Of a stretch of 51,787 bases of DNA, positions 32,336 through 40,473 are shown one piece after another. Both the position numbers and the translations under genes were made by a program. The DNA is from Bdellovibrionaceae bacterium UBA2339. GTDB lineage: Bacteria; Bdellovibrionota; Bdellovibrionia; Bdellovibrionales; JAMPXM01. The first letter of the stretch is position 1, and each line of letters opens with the position of its first letter. Under the pieces are notes generated by a model that saw only the letters and a program-made list of their open reading frames with translations, searched no databases and was not told the origin of the DNA. The stretch spans positions 86,859-138,645 of the forward strand of contig DDUL01000013.1 of NCBI GenBank assembly GCA_002344785.1, written 5' to 3'.

Positions 32336-33361
32336 ATGAAAAAGCGACCCACGATTGAAAATCACCACGACTCGAAGGGCCCGGAACTCATCGAGGCCGA
32401 TGCCGAACGACGCCACATGGAAGGCGCCCGCGCGCTGGTGATCGTGCACTTCGCACTCGCGCTTTTGCTTCCCTTTATTTTTTCACAAATCGGCGGCTGT
32501 CAGCCCGAGGACGGAATTTTACCTGTCGACTTTGGACCACCTGTCGCGGAGTCCATCGTCGATCAGGCCCTCAACGCTTCAACCGGCAACATGGACCCAA
32601 TGGCCATCGAAGTTGGGCAGTTTGTGCTGATCACCGACACGCAAGAACTTGCCGCGGGAGCGTCCCGCGCCATCACCGCCGACACAGGTCAGACCATCAT
32701 CGACCGGCAAGAGTCATCCACCGAAGTTTTGCTGACACTGATTCAACATCGGCAAACTTACGAAAACGGCGAGGTCCGAAAAGTTTCGACTGAAATTCCA
32801 CTTCGCATCGACAAAACTGCGGCAACCAGCAGTGACGCCAAAGTTATGTTTGGACCGAACGAAGACCAAGTGGTGTCCAACTCCTATCACTTTCGACCCG
32901 AAGTCGACCGCATGCTACGCGACAGATCGCCGCGTGCACTGACGGATTGGTTGCGGCGCGCGTTTGTGAGCACGAACTCCGCACAGCTGAGTGGCGGCGA
33001 ACTGATTCCGCAAGACCTGCAACCACACAACTCACTGCAGACTCAAGCCACGCGCATCACCTATCATCGTCTGCAACAAAGAGTCGCCACCGAAGCTCCG
33101 CCGCTTGCGGTTCAGCAGGCCTCTCAATGTGGTGGCTTGCCGCAGTGCCAGTTGCAAGTTCATCACGTCAGCTTCGACATGGTGTTTTGGGAGAACGATG
33201 TTCCTGATCGCCTGCATTGGACATTTGCATTTAGTCCCGATGCACCTTATCTCGCATCGACGCTCAATCGCTGTGTCGAAGGACTGGCGAGCGTTGGCAC
33301 CGGCCAAGCCAAGCTGCTCGTGAAGCAATGCTCCACTGTGATGAACTTCAAGCATCGCTGA
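32336..33361 (+). CDS. Unknown membrane-anchored protein
   Basis: A 341-residue protein that I do not recognise. A hydrophilic 33-residue N-terminus precedes a single hydrophobic stretch (ALVIVHFALALLLPFIFSQ, about 33-51) ending in IGGC, which resembles a lipobox although it lies far from the start. The remaining 285 residues are hydrophilic with a few cysteines (CGGLPQCQ, about 260-267; a final CSTVMN) and read as an exported domain of mixed alpha/beta type. It starts one base after the GNAT stop, so the two form a pair. The export topology is inferred only from the hydrophobic segment. Confidence 0.6.
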   Translation: MKKRPTIENHHDSKGPELIEADAERRHMEGARALVIVHFALALLLPFIFSQIGGCQPEDGILPVDFGPPVAESIVDQALNASTGNMDPMAIEVGQFVLITDTQELAAGASRAITADTGQTIIDRQESSTEVLLTLIQHRQTYENGEVRKVSTEIPLRIDKTAATSSDAKVMFGPNEDQVVSNSYHFRPEVDRMLRDRSPRALTDWLRRAFVSTNSAQLSGGELIPQDLQPHNSLQTQATRITYHRLQQRVATEAPPLAVQQASQCGGLPQCQLQVHHVSFDMVFWENDVPDRLHWTFAFSPDAPYLASTLNRCVEGLASVGTGQAKLLVKQCSTVMNFKHR

Positions 33362-33387
33362 AGCTCGGCGCCCGCTCGCGCCGTCTA

Positions 33388-33416
33388 TGGACAAGCGCAT
33401 AGCGAAATGCTGTACT
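33388..33416 (+). promoter_or_regulatory. Putative elbB promoter
   Basis: TGGACA (33388-33393), 17 bp, TGTACT (33411-33416), with a TG dinucleotide one base upstream of the -10 (extended -10). The -10 ends 7 bases before the ATG at 33424, so transcription should begin at or next to the start codon. No Shine-Dalgarno sequence fits in between. Confidence 0.55.
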
Positions 33417-33423
33417 CCGAAGC

Positions 33424-34044
33424 ATGAAGCAAACCTCTCCGACATCGAAAAAAAAGATCGCCGTTGTTTTCAGTGGCGCGGGATTCGTCGAGGGCTCCGA
33501 GATCACCGAGAGTGTCAGCGCGCTGATCTCACTGAGCGAGTTCGGCGCTGAAGTGCAGGCGTTCGCTCCGACCGAGCTCACCGAGGACTCGAGCAAGATC
33601 ACTCGCTTTGCGGTGAGGCCTCTGCAGGAACTCCGCGAAGTCGATTTCGATGCCTTGGTATTTCCGGGCGGATACGGCGCGGCCAAGCGCCTCTCCAATT
33701 TTGCAACGGCTGGCGCTCGAGCCGAAGTTCTGCCCGACGTTGTTCGCTGTATTCGCGAGTTTCACGCTGCCTCAAAACCGATCGGTGCGATTTGCATTGC
33801 TCCAGCGCTTGTCGCCTGCGCCCTGCCTCATCACAGTGTTGAGCTGACCGTTGGCGGTGACTCTGCCACTGAAGCTGAGCTTAGAAAGCTTGGCGCAACA
33901 CCCATCCCCTGCACCGCCACGGATTATGTGAGTGATCGCCTCAATAAGGTGCTCAGCACTCCGGCCTACATGCTCGAAGCGCGCCCTCACGAAGTGTTTA
34001 CCGGCATTCGGAAAATGCTGCGCGAACTTGTGGAGATGTGTTGA
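33424..34044 (+). CDS. elbB: ElbB-like DJ-1/PfpI superfamily protein
   Basis: A 206-residue class I glutamine amidotransferase-like protein. E. coli ElbB (glyoxalase III-like, linked to isoprenoid synthesis) shares the same order of motifs: IAVVFSGAGFVEGSEI (about 12-27), FPGGYGAAKRLSNFA (about 80-94), and the nucleophile elbow IGAICIAPALV with C124. A pairing with quinone-related glyoxal detoxification is possible but not shown. The stop codon lies inside the first of six tandem hairpins, so the transcript runs into that array. The start sits right behind a good extended -10 promoter. Confidence 0.85.
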   Translation: MKQTSPTSKKKIAVVFSGAGFVEGSEITESVSALISLSEFGAEVQAFAPTELTEDSSKITRFAVRPLQELREVDFDALVFPGGYGAAKRLSNFATAGARAEVLPDVVRCIREFHAASKPIGAICIAPALVACALPHHSVELTVGGDSATEAELRKLGATPIPCTATDYVSDRLNKVLSTPAYMLEARPHEVFTGIRKMLRELVEMC

Positions 34045-34197
34045 TCGCGTTGCGATCACAAAACCGTTGATCGCGTTGCGATCACAAAACGGTTGATCGC
34101 GTTGCGATCACAAAACCGTTGATCGCCTAGCGATCACGAAGCACGTTGATCGCCTAGCGATCACGAAGCACGTGGATCGCCTAGCGATCAAACAAAA
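34040..34197. repeat. Six tandem 26-27 bp hairpin units
   Basis: Six units begin at 34040, 34066, 34092, 34118, 34145 and 34172. Each carries the palindrome TGATCGC-nnn-GCGATCA followed by a short A-rich or AAGCAC linker. The first three share loop GTT and linker CAAAACC or CAAAACG; the next two are identical to each other with loop CTA and linker CGAAGCAC; the last has GGATCGC and ends CAAACAAAAGGG. The first unit includes the elbB stop codon. Each RNA copy would fold as a 7-bp stem. The array lies between convergent genes (elbB ends 34044, the next gene ends 34276). Confidence 0.9.
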
Positions 34198-34275
34198 GGG
34201 CGCAGCACTCCAACGCGTGCGCGCCCAAGGCCAAAAACTAATTTTCACCGCCTACTTCACCGCTCACTTCACCGC

Positions 34276-35145
34276 TCACTTCACATAGATGCCGGTCAAG
34301 CGACGACGAATGTGTGTCCAGCTTGTCGCCGGTGCCGCGTTCGTCGGGCCAAAGTAGTAGCCGCTGGCGGTCTTCAACTCGATGTGTCCGTAGGGGCCAC
34401 CTGTGTAGACAAGGACTGCGCCGACGGGAGCGGCGAGCGCTTGCGCGTGAAGATTGCCACGCGGATTGAGAATATTGCGAAAGCCTGTGCGCAGCAGTCC
34501 GCGACCTGCATCGCGCGCCGCTTGGCCAAAGCGCATGCCGTCGGGAATCAGCCCACGCTGATCCAACAACATACGAACATACATCAAGCAGCAGCCCATC
34601 AGGATCCGACCCGGCACCGGACGACACTTGGACCGTCCACCTCGTCTGACGAAGTTCAAGAAAGCTTCCGGTTCCCCTGGCAAAGTCGCCATTGAGGATT
34701 CATCTTCGCCCATGTCGAAATAGCCTTCTTGAAGCAACAACTCGCGCATCTTCGCATCGAACTCGTCCGCATTTTGATCGGCCCAGTTCGCAAAGCTTTG
34801 CAGGCTCTGCCGACCCTGGTCATCCAATTCGACTTCGGCTTCACGAAAATAGTCTTCGGCACTTGTGAGCAGCGGGCTCGACGAATCGTCTTCATTCGCG
34901 CCGCTTGTCGCCGCCGAAACTTGAAGTTCACGAACGATCTGCGCTTGCGAGCCTGGCCCTGTGGTCATCGCTTGCACAGGCACACTCGTCGCGATCATCG
35001 AAATTGCCAGAAGGGACTTCAGCCCGCGCTCGGCCAACCCCAAAATCATAGCCCGAGAGCCCCGCGATCCTCGAAGACACAACAGCACCTCGCTCACTTT
35101 GCGGATCGCTTTTCGATCTTGATTCACAACACCAAGCTTCGTCAT
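34276..35145 (-). CDS. Exported NlpC/P60-like cysteine hydrolase (tentative)
   Basis: A 289-residue protein with a signal or anchor segment (LKSLLAISMIATSVPVQA, about 43-60). The C-terminal third has the elements of an NlpC/P60 or CHAP-type papain fold: a candidate nucleophile in CLMYVRMLLDQRG, then AAPVGAVLVYTGGPYGHIELKT, in which the histidine of GHIEL would be the second catalytic residue, then YYFGPTNAAP. Such enzymes cut peptide crosslinks in peptidoglycan, consistent with the M23 peptidase gene upstream and Ddl beyond it. The middle region is acidic and helical. The ATG at 35145 has AAGGAA 7 bases upstream. The fold call is by motif spacing only. Confidence 0.55.
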   Translation of the reverse strand: MTKLGVVNQDRKAIRKVSEVLLCLRGSRGSRAMILGLAERGLKSLLAISMIATSVPVQAMTTGPGSQAQIVRELQVSAATSGANEDDSSSPLLTSAEDYFREAEVELDDQGRQSLQSFANWADQNADEFDAKMRELLLQEGYFDMGEDESSMATLPGEPEAFLNFVRRGGRSKCRPVPGRILMGCCLMYVRMLLDQRGLIPDGMRFGQAARDAGRGLLRTGFRNILNPRGNLHAQALAAPVGAVLVYTGGPYGHIELKTASGYYFGPTNAAPATSWTHIRRRLTGIYVK

Positions 35146-35251
35146 CTGCACTTTCCTTCGTTGAAAGATCTGAGGCGTTGAACGACGCCATTTGATCCCG
35201 ATTTTCGATTCGCTCTCATCTACTCAACATCAACTCATCAGCACGCCGAGC

Positions 35252-36145
35252 TCAGTTTCGACGACGTTCGTAGTGCAGATGCGGCCCGGTACTGCGACCC
35301 GTGTTACCGACGCGGCCAATGAGTGTTCCTTGTGTGACTCGCTGACCGACGCTGACATGACTTCGCGACAAGTGCGCATAGCGCGTGAAGATCCCGCCAG
35401 CATGATTGATCTGAATCATGATGCCGTATCCACCGGCGCGACCAGAAAACGACACCACACCATCCGCCGCCGCTTTCACCGGCGTGCCGATGGGCGCCGC
35501 GTAATCCGTTCCCGCGTGATACACACGACGTCGAAGCACCGGGTGAAATCGCATGCCCACGCGACTTGTGATCCGTCCGCGCACGGGCGTGATGAAGCTT
35601 TGGCCCGCGACCTCAGTTCGTTCGAGAGACTCAACTTGTGCCAAATCAGATGTCGCAACCCAAGCGAGCATCTCGTCATTGATGAGAATGCGTGTGTAGT
35701 CGAGCCCATCCTCGCCACGACCTGTTTCCACAACCTGAATGCGCGAGTTCGCCGGAATCCCCAACTCTTGCGCCTCATCAAGCGGCGACGCCGACAACAT
35801 CTCAAGGCGCGAATCGCGTAGGCCCGTCAATCCATAGGTCGAGATTTGTGTGTCACGCGCCAGGATCGCCGCCTCAGAGGCTGAAGCCGGTCGCACAACA
35901 GGTCCAACGGGAAGCTCACCACCTGCGAGCGAACTTGGCCCGATCTCAACGGGCTCGGCGCCCACCGCCGCAGAAGCCGACTCGGCGAGAACTTGAGCGA
36001 ACACCAAACCCAGACCCAAGACCACCCGAAGAGTCATTTTTGCGCTTCGAATCCAGGCTCGCTGTGCAAGGCTTTCTGAAAGCGGACGCGAATCTCGCTT
36101 CGCCATAAGTACAGCCAATTCTAAGTTTAAGTTTCGCTTCTTCAT
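35252..36145 (-). CDS. M23-family peptidoglycan endopeptidase (LytM-like)
   Basis: Secreted zinc endopeptidase of 297 residues. A basic N-terminus and hydrophobic segment (LRVVLGLGLVFAQVLAESASA, split here as about 39-59) give export. A short SH3-like segment (about 130-180) precedes the LytM domain: SRVGMRFHPVLRRRVYHAGTDYAAPIGTPV (about 203-232) supplies the first zinc His and Asp, and GPHLHYE at the end supplies the HxH pair. The protein stops only four residues after HLHYE, earlier than usual; most members continue with a final strand ('VxxNGxPVDP'). Whether that removes activity is unclear. AAGGAG lies 5 bases before the ATG at 36145. It is divergent from ddl. Confidence 0.85.
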   Translation of the reverse strand: MKKRNLNLELAVLMAKRDSRPLSESLAQRAWIRSAKMTLRVVLGLGLVFAQVLAESASAAVGAEPVEIGPSSLAGGELPVGPVVRPASASEAAILARDTQISTYGLTGLRDSRLEMLSASPLDEAQELGIPANSRIQVVETGRGEDGLDYTRILINDEMLAWVATSDLAQVESLERTEVAGQSFITPVRGRITSRVGMRFHPVLRRRVYHAGTDYAAPIGTPVKAAADGVVSFSGRAGGYGIMIQINHAGGIFTRYAHLSRSHVSVGQRVTQGTLIGRVGNTGRSTGPHLHYERRRN

Positions 36146-36376
36146 CGGGGCTCCTTATTCAATCGCTCAACAACTTTTCAGCATTCGGCTCAACATCGAC
36201 ATGCTCGCAATCCCACTCTCTCAATGCGACCGTCATGCTCTAGGGTCGCAAGCCTCATGCCTCGCCGTTGCACAATCAGTTGGAACTCGTCGACGCAGTC
36301 TTCAAACTCTCTACAACTTGAGTGACGAAAGAGGTCGACTTGCGCAGAATGAAAGAGTGAAAGAAGGGGGCGTGAC

Positions 36377-37534
36377 ATGACGAATTCGCCATTCCGAGGT
36401 GACAACCGAGCCGACAATCGGGCCGACAGAAAACTCAAGATCCTCGTGTTGTGCGGAGGCCAAAGCGCCGAGCATGAAGTGTCGCTCGCATCTGGCAAGA
36501 GCATCGTCGATGCCCTCGACCCATCTCGCTATGAGATCTTTGCCGTCGCCATCGACCCTCAAGGCGTCATGCGTTGGATTCAAGATCTCGCGGATCTTCG
36601 TCGCACGACTCTGGAACAGCCCATCGATGTTCGACAGTTCACCACACGCGTGTCGTTGGTCCGCGGCGCCGAAGGACCCGAACTGATCAGCATCAACAGT
36701 GATGGCGGCGGCGGTCGCAGCATCACTTCACTCGATGTCGCGTTTCCGATTCTGCACGGGCCCTACGGTGAAGATGGCACCGTGCAAGGCTATTTGAAAT
36801 TCATCGGCCTGCCATTTGTCGGTCCGTCCGTCTTGGCCAGCGCCGTCGGCATGGACAAAGATGTCACCAAGCGACTGCTGCATCAGGCGGGAATTCGCAT
36901 CGGCAAATTCGTCACACTCTGGAAGCACGAGCCCACCTCGCACAACTTTGGCTCACTCACGAAGGAGTTGGGCACACCCTTTTTCCTCAAGCCCGTCAAC
37001 ATGGGCTCCTCCATCGGCGTTTTCAAAATCAAAGATGAAGTGGGCTTCAAGAGTGCACTGACGGAAGCCTTCCAATTCGACAACAAAGTGATTTGCGAAG
37101 AATTCATCGACGGTCGCGAGATCGAGTGCGCGGTGATCGGCAATCAAAAATCAGAAGCTTCACCTCCGGGTGAAATCATCCCGCAACATGAGTTCTATTC
37201 TTACGAAGCCAAATATCTGGACGCTGAAGGCGCTCGCCTCGAGCTTCCCGCCAAGCTCAATTCTGAAATCTCAGAGCAAGTCCGCCAAGTGGCTCTGAAG
37301 GTCTATCGCACACTCAACTGCGAGGGCCTCGCGCGCGTCGACTTTTTCTTACGCAAAAAAGACAGTGTGTTGTTCGTCAACGAGATCAACACCATGCCGG
37401 GCTTCACGAAGATTTCGATGTACCCAAAGATGATGGAGCTTGCGGGTCGCAGCTACTCAGGCCTTGTCGATGAGCTCGTGCAGCTCGCGATTCGTCGTCG
37501 TGAAGACGAATCGCGATTGAAAACCGGTCGCTAA
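36377..37534 (+). CDS. ddl: D-alanine--D-alanine ligase
   Basis: Makes the D-Ala-D-Ala dipeptide for peptidoglycan precursors. The 385-residue product has the ATP-grasp ligase motifs in order: LCGGQSAEHEVSLASG (about 25-40), FPILHGPYGEDGTVQG (about 119-134), KPVNMGSSIGVFK (about 204-216), EEFIDGREIECAVIGN and the terminal VNEINTMPGFTKISMYPK. Length is normal for Ddl. A GGGGG sequence precedes the ATG. It is divergent from two wall-hydrolase genes, so this is a small cell-wall locus. Its stop overlaps the stop of the convergent crotonase gene. Confidence 0.95.
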   Translation: MTNSPFRGDNRADNRADRKLKILVLCGGQSAEHEVSLASGKSIVDALDPSRYEIFAVAIDPQGVMRWIQDLADLRRTTLEQPIDVRQFTTRVSLVRGAEGPELISINSDGGGGRSITSLDVAFPILHGPYGEDGTVQGYLKFIGLPFVGPSVLASAVGMDKDVTKRLLHQAGIRIGKFVTLWKHEPTSHNFGSLTKELGTPFFLKPVNMGSSIGVFKIKDEVGFKSALTEAFQFDNKVICEEFIDGREIECAVIGNQKSEASPPGEIIPQHEFYSYEAKYLDAEGARLELPAKLNSEISEQVRQVALKVYRTLNCEGLARVDFFLRKKDSVLFVNEINTMPGFTKISMYPKMMELAGRSYSGLVDELVQLAIRRREDESRLKTGR

Positions 37535-38304
37535 CGCGTAAAGGCCTTGAGGCGCGCCCGGTGCTCTTCGCTCCACCAAAGCTTGTCGAAAATTCGTCGC
37601 GCGGCCGCCGCCGATTTTGCTTCAAGGATGGATTTGCTCGACTGAGCTGTCGATGACGACAAACTTCGCTGGCGTGCCACGAAGTCACGGATCTCACTCT
37701 CAATTTGCGCGCGCGGAACAATCGCATCGATGAGCCCGATCTCGAGTGCGGCTTCAGCCGTCAGCGTACGCGCGGCCAGAATTTCTTGGCGAAGCCTCGC
37801 CGTGCTCAGTCGGTCTCGCAATCGACGCTCACCGCCCCAGCCCAAGCTCAATCCCACTCGCCGCTGCCAAAAACCAAACATCGCCTCAGGCACAGACCAG
37901 ATCACGTCAAAAGCCGCCATCATTTCCAGCCCGCCGCCTAGCGCATCGCCTTCGACGATCGCGAGACTCAGGCCGCCCCATTGCCGAAGCTCATCGACGA
38001 TGCCTGTGATCTCACGATTCGCTTTGCGTCCCGCTGCCGCACCCATCTTCTCATAGTCGTGCAAGTGCCCACCGGCGCAGAACACAGGTCCACGCGCTCG
38101 ATAAACCAGAGTCGTCGCCTGATCCTTGCGACGAGCCTCAGCTTTGAGCTTTCGCAGAATTCCACGCAGCTCTCGGGCCGTGCTCAATCGAAATGCATTG
38201 CGATTTTGCACATCATCAAGCCTCAACTCGAAGCCATACGGCTGCGAGACCAATTCAAAAACCCTCTTTGCCGAACGGCTGCTCGACGCGCTAGAAGTAG
38301 TCAT
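37531..38304 (-). CDS. Enoyl-CoA hydratase/isomerase (crotonase) family protein
   Basis: A 257-residue crotonase-fold protein. The oxyanion-hole segments are PVFCAGGHLHDY (about 72-83) and GDALGGGLEMMAAFDVIW (about 117-134). The second catalytic glutamate of hydratases, normally in 'FGxPExxxGL', falls in MFGFWQRRVGLSLG and is replaced by Gln, so the reaction may differ from simple hydration. The N-terminus is Ser-rich. The start at 38304 overlaps the ATG of the divergent gene's longer form (CATG), and the 3' end overlaps the ddl stop by 4 bp. Substrate unknown. Confidence 0.75.
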   Translation of the reverse strand: MTTSSASSSRSAKRVFELVSQPYGFELRLDDVQNRNAFRLSTARELRGILRKLKAEARRKDQATTLVYRARGPVFCAGGHLHDYEKMGAAAGRKANREITGIVDELRQWGGLSLAIVEGDALGGGLEMMAAFDVIWSVPEAMFGFWQRRVGLSLGWGGERRLRDRLSTARLRQEILAARTLTAEAALEIGLIDAIVPRAQIESEIRDFVARQRSLSSSTAQSSKSILEAKSAAAARRIFDKLWWSEEHRARLKAFTR

Positions 38305-38332
38305 GCGCAAATTTGAATCAATTCTCAGCGCA

Positions 38333-39490
38333 ATGTCGAGTCCGGATGCTCGCACCACGCAAACGGGCGATCTGCACTTTCCCAAAAATCCCAGCGAAGC
38401 GCGCGAACGCTTTCGTCGCGCGGCCGAGCCCACGGGCGCAAAGCTCAGCACTCGCCTTCTCCCCTCCGACAAAGCCTCCACACCGACGGAGGAGCTGAGC
38501 ATCGAGATCGCCGAACTGGACCCCGGCCGTGAACGACTTCTCGTCCTCACATCCGGTGTCCATGGCCCCGAAACGCCCGCGGGCTCGCGCATTCAAGAAG
38601 AGTTCTTTCTTCATCACGCGCGACGTCTGCACGAACAAGGCTGGGGCATTCTCGCCATTCACGGCATCAACGCCTGGGGGTTCTTGCACGGACGCCGAAA
38701 CAACTCTCGCAACGTGAATCTCAATCGCAATTTCTCGCTGGATCCCGCGACATTTCAAACTCGCAACCCCGGCTATGAACGGCTGCGCGATTTTCTGGAG
38801 CCCACGACGCCACTCATTTCCGTCGAGGCCGAGGCCCTTCGGCTCGCCAGCGGAATTGCATGGCGACTTGCGCGCGGCGAGATGAGTCGCTCAGATCTCG
38901 CGATTGCCGCGGGCATGGGCCAATATCAGTTCCCCACCGGATTGAGCTATGGCGGCTCCGGTCCAGAACCCGAAACACAGATCGTCGCCGAGTTCTTTCA
39001 GAAACATCTCGTCGGCGAGCGAGATCGCGTGGTCGCGATCGATCTTCACACCGGCCTTGGCTCACGCGCTTGTTTGCACGCGATCTTAAGCGATGGCCCC
39101 AGTGCGCGCGGCATGGAACCGATGCGACGGCGCTTGGCCTCGGTGCTCAAAACTGGAGAAATTGAAATCACACCGACGGACACGGCTGGATTTTACAAGA
39201 CCACGGGCGACATGAATGACTTCGCCGCTAACTTTTGTCGGCAAGCTCGCGAAGCCATTTGCGTCACCGCCGAATTTGGCACGATCGGCGCGGATGGCCT
39301 CAATCAATTTAGAACTCTCTTGATGTTCATTGCCGAGAACCGCGGCCACACACGCGGCTATCGCCGTCTCGCGGATGCCGAAAGGCTCAAGCGCCTCAAT
39401 CGCGAACTCTTCGATCCACAAGATCGCCTCTGGCAAGACCGAGTCTTACTTCGCGGTTTAACACTGATCGAAAAGCTCACTGATAATTGA
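38333..39490 (+). CDS. DUF2817 / M14-like zinc carboxypeptidase-type hydrolase
   Basis: A 385-residue protein (395 if it starts at the ATG at 38303). The zinc-site pattern of DUF2817 and related M14-type hydrolases is visible: LVLTSGVHGPETPAGS (HxxE), RRNNSRNVNLNRNF, VAIDLHTGLG and CVTAEFGT, whose Glu would be the catalytic base. Members act on peptides or small amides; the cell context gives no substrate. There is no signal peptide, so it should be cytoplasmic. The 38303 start shares the CATG tetranucleotide with the divergent crotonase start; a possible TTGCCG/TAGAAG promoter ends 5 bases before it, which favours the longer form. Confidence 0.75.
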   Translation: MSSPDARTTQTGDLHFPKNPSEARERFRRAAEPTGAKLSTRLLPSDKASTPTEELSIEIAELDPGRERLLVLTSGVHGPETPAGSRIQEEFFLHHARRLHEQGWGILAIHGINAWGFLHGRRNNSRNVNLNRNFSLDPATFQTRNPGYERLRDFLEPTTPLISVEAEALRLASGIAWRLARGEMSRSDLAIAAGMGQYQFPTGLSYGGSGPEPETQIVAEFFQKHLVGERDRVVAIDLHTGLGSRACLHAILSDGPSARGMEPMRRRLASVLKTGEIEITPTDTAGFYKTTGDMNDFAANFCRQAREAICVTAEFGTIGADGLNQFRTLLMFIAENRGHTRGYRRLADAERLKRLNRELFDPQDRLWQDRVLLRGLTLIEKLTDN

Positions 39491-39518
39491 GAGAGCGCGA
39501 GTTCAATTCGTCGGCCAA

Positions 39519-40238
39519 TCAGCCCGGACCAAAAAAGTCGCGCTTCACTTCCGCACGGCCCGTGAATTTGACGCCAAGACCTGTGCCACCATGTTGACCC
39601 ATGGGCTGCGTCCAAATCACTTCGCAAGGCATGACATAAGTTCGACTCACGTCATGCAGCTCCATACGCAACCGGATCGGCTCGCCGGGCAAACACTGAC
39701 GAAGCGTGCTGAGTTCAAGATACGCGCCTGTGCGCGACAAATTGAACAAGCGCGATTGGAAAACTTGACCGCCCATTTCAAATTCAACCTCAGCGTCTTG
39801 AAGCGTGTTGAAGCGTCGATGCAATCTCTGCTTCACATGCCCCTGCTGAATCGCCTTTTGCGCGATTCCGACCAGATCTCGCGCCTCATACGGTTTTTCC
39901 ACGTAAACCACGCGATCCATGTACTTCAAGTTCTGAACAGCTGTCGGCGCATCGCTCTTCGCCAAAACCAAGATCATGCGGTCATAGCCTTCCCCACGCA
40001 CTTCCGCGACCGACTTCAGCTCTTCTCGCGACCAATCATTGAAATTGAAAACGATCAAATCAGGATCCACCTGCGTCAGCTCAAGCTTCGCTGATTGAGG
40101 CCGCGTCGGGATCATCTTCACGCCATCATCGAAACATTCCTCAAGCGAAACGAGCTTACGCCTGAGCAACAAGTTCTCTTGTTCGGTGCGACTGGCGAGA
40201 ATCACTTGCTTGGGGGATTTTGGTCGATATCCACTCAT
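39519..40238 (-). CDS. Pseudo-receiver plus PilZ domain protein (c-di-GMP binding candidate)
   Basis: A 239-residue cytoplasmic protein. Residues about 10-130 look like a response-regulator fold (QVILASRTEQENLLLRRKL; DLIVFNFND; VVYVEKPYEARDLVGIA), with a Lys-Pro pair where the conserved lysine loop would be, but the phosphoacceptor aspartate is not obvious. Residues about 140-239 form a PilZ domain: RLHRRF (the RxxxR c-di-GMP motif, about 139-144) and FNLSRTGAYLEL (the [D/N]xSxxG motif). It should bind cyclic di-GMP and probably acts on motility, surface or development functions. The ATG lies at 40238. It is separated from gltA by a strong terminator. Confidence 0.8.
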   Translation of the reverse strand: MSGYRPKSPKQVILASRTEQENLLLRRKLVSLEECFDDGVKMIPTRPQSAKLELTQVDPDLIVFNFNDWSREELKSVAEVRGEGYDRMILVLAKSDAPTAVQNLKYMDRVVYVEKPYEARDLVGIAQKAIQQGHVKQRLHRRFNTLQDAEVEFEMGGQVFQSRLFNLSRTGAYLELSTLRQCLPGEPIRLRMELHDVSRTYVMPCEVIWTQPMGQHGGTGLGVKFTGRAEVKRDFFGPG

Positions 40239-40399
40239 GAGATTCTTATCGGTTCAGGCTCTGAGAAAATCGAATGTCTTGAAAATCGGCCAGATCTTGA
40301 TCACTGGACCTGCGAAAATCACCGTCTCACTTTGAGAACTCTGGAAAGCCACGCCAATAGGCTCCCAAGGCCGCATCGAGCCGACGCCAAGAAAAAATA

Positions 40400-40434
40400 A
40401 AAAGCCCCGTCGCGATTTCGCTAACGGGGCTTTT
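40400..40434 (-). terminator. Rho-independent terminator of gltA
   Basis: Stem arms AAAAGCCCCGT (40400-40410) and ACGGGGCTTTT (40424-40434) pair perfectly over 11 bp. Read on the minus strand, they are followed by a U-rich run (TTTTTATTTTTT). The hairpin lies 40 bp past the citrate synthase stop. It is the strongest intrinsic terminator seen in the window. Confidence 0.9.
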
Positions 40435-40473
40435 CTATTTCAGCCTGACGATCGAATTCGGATTGGGCTTGGA

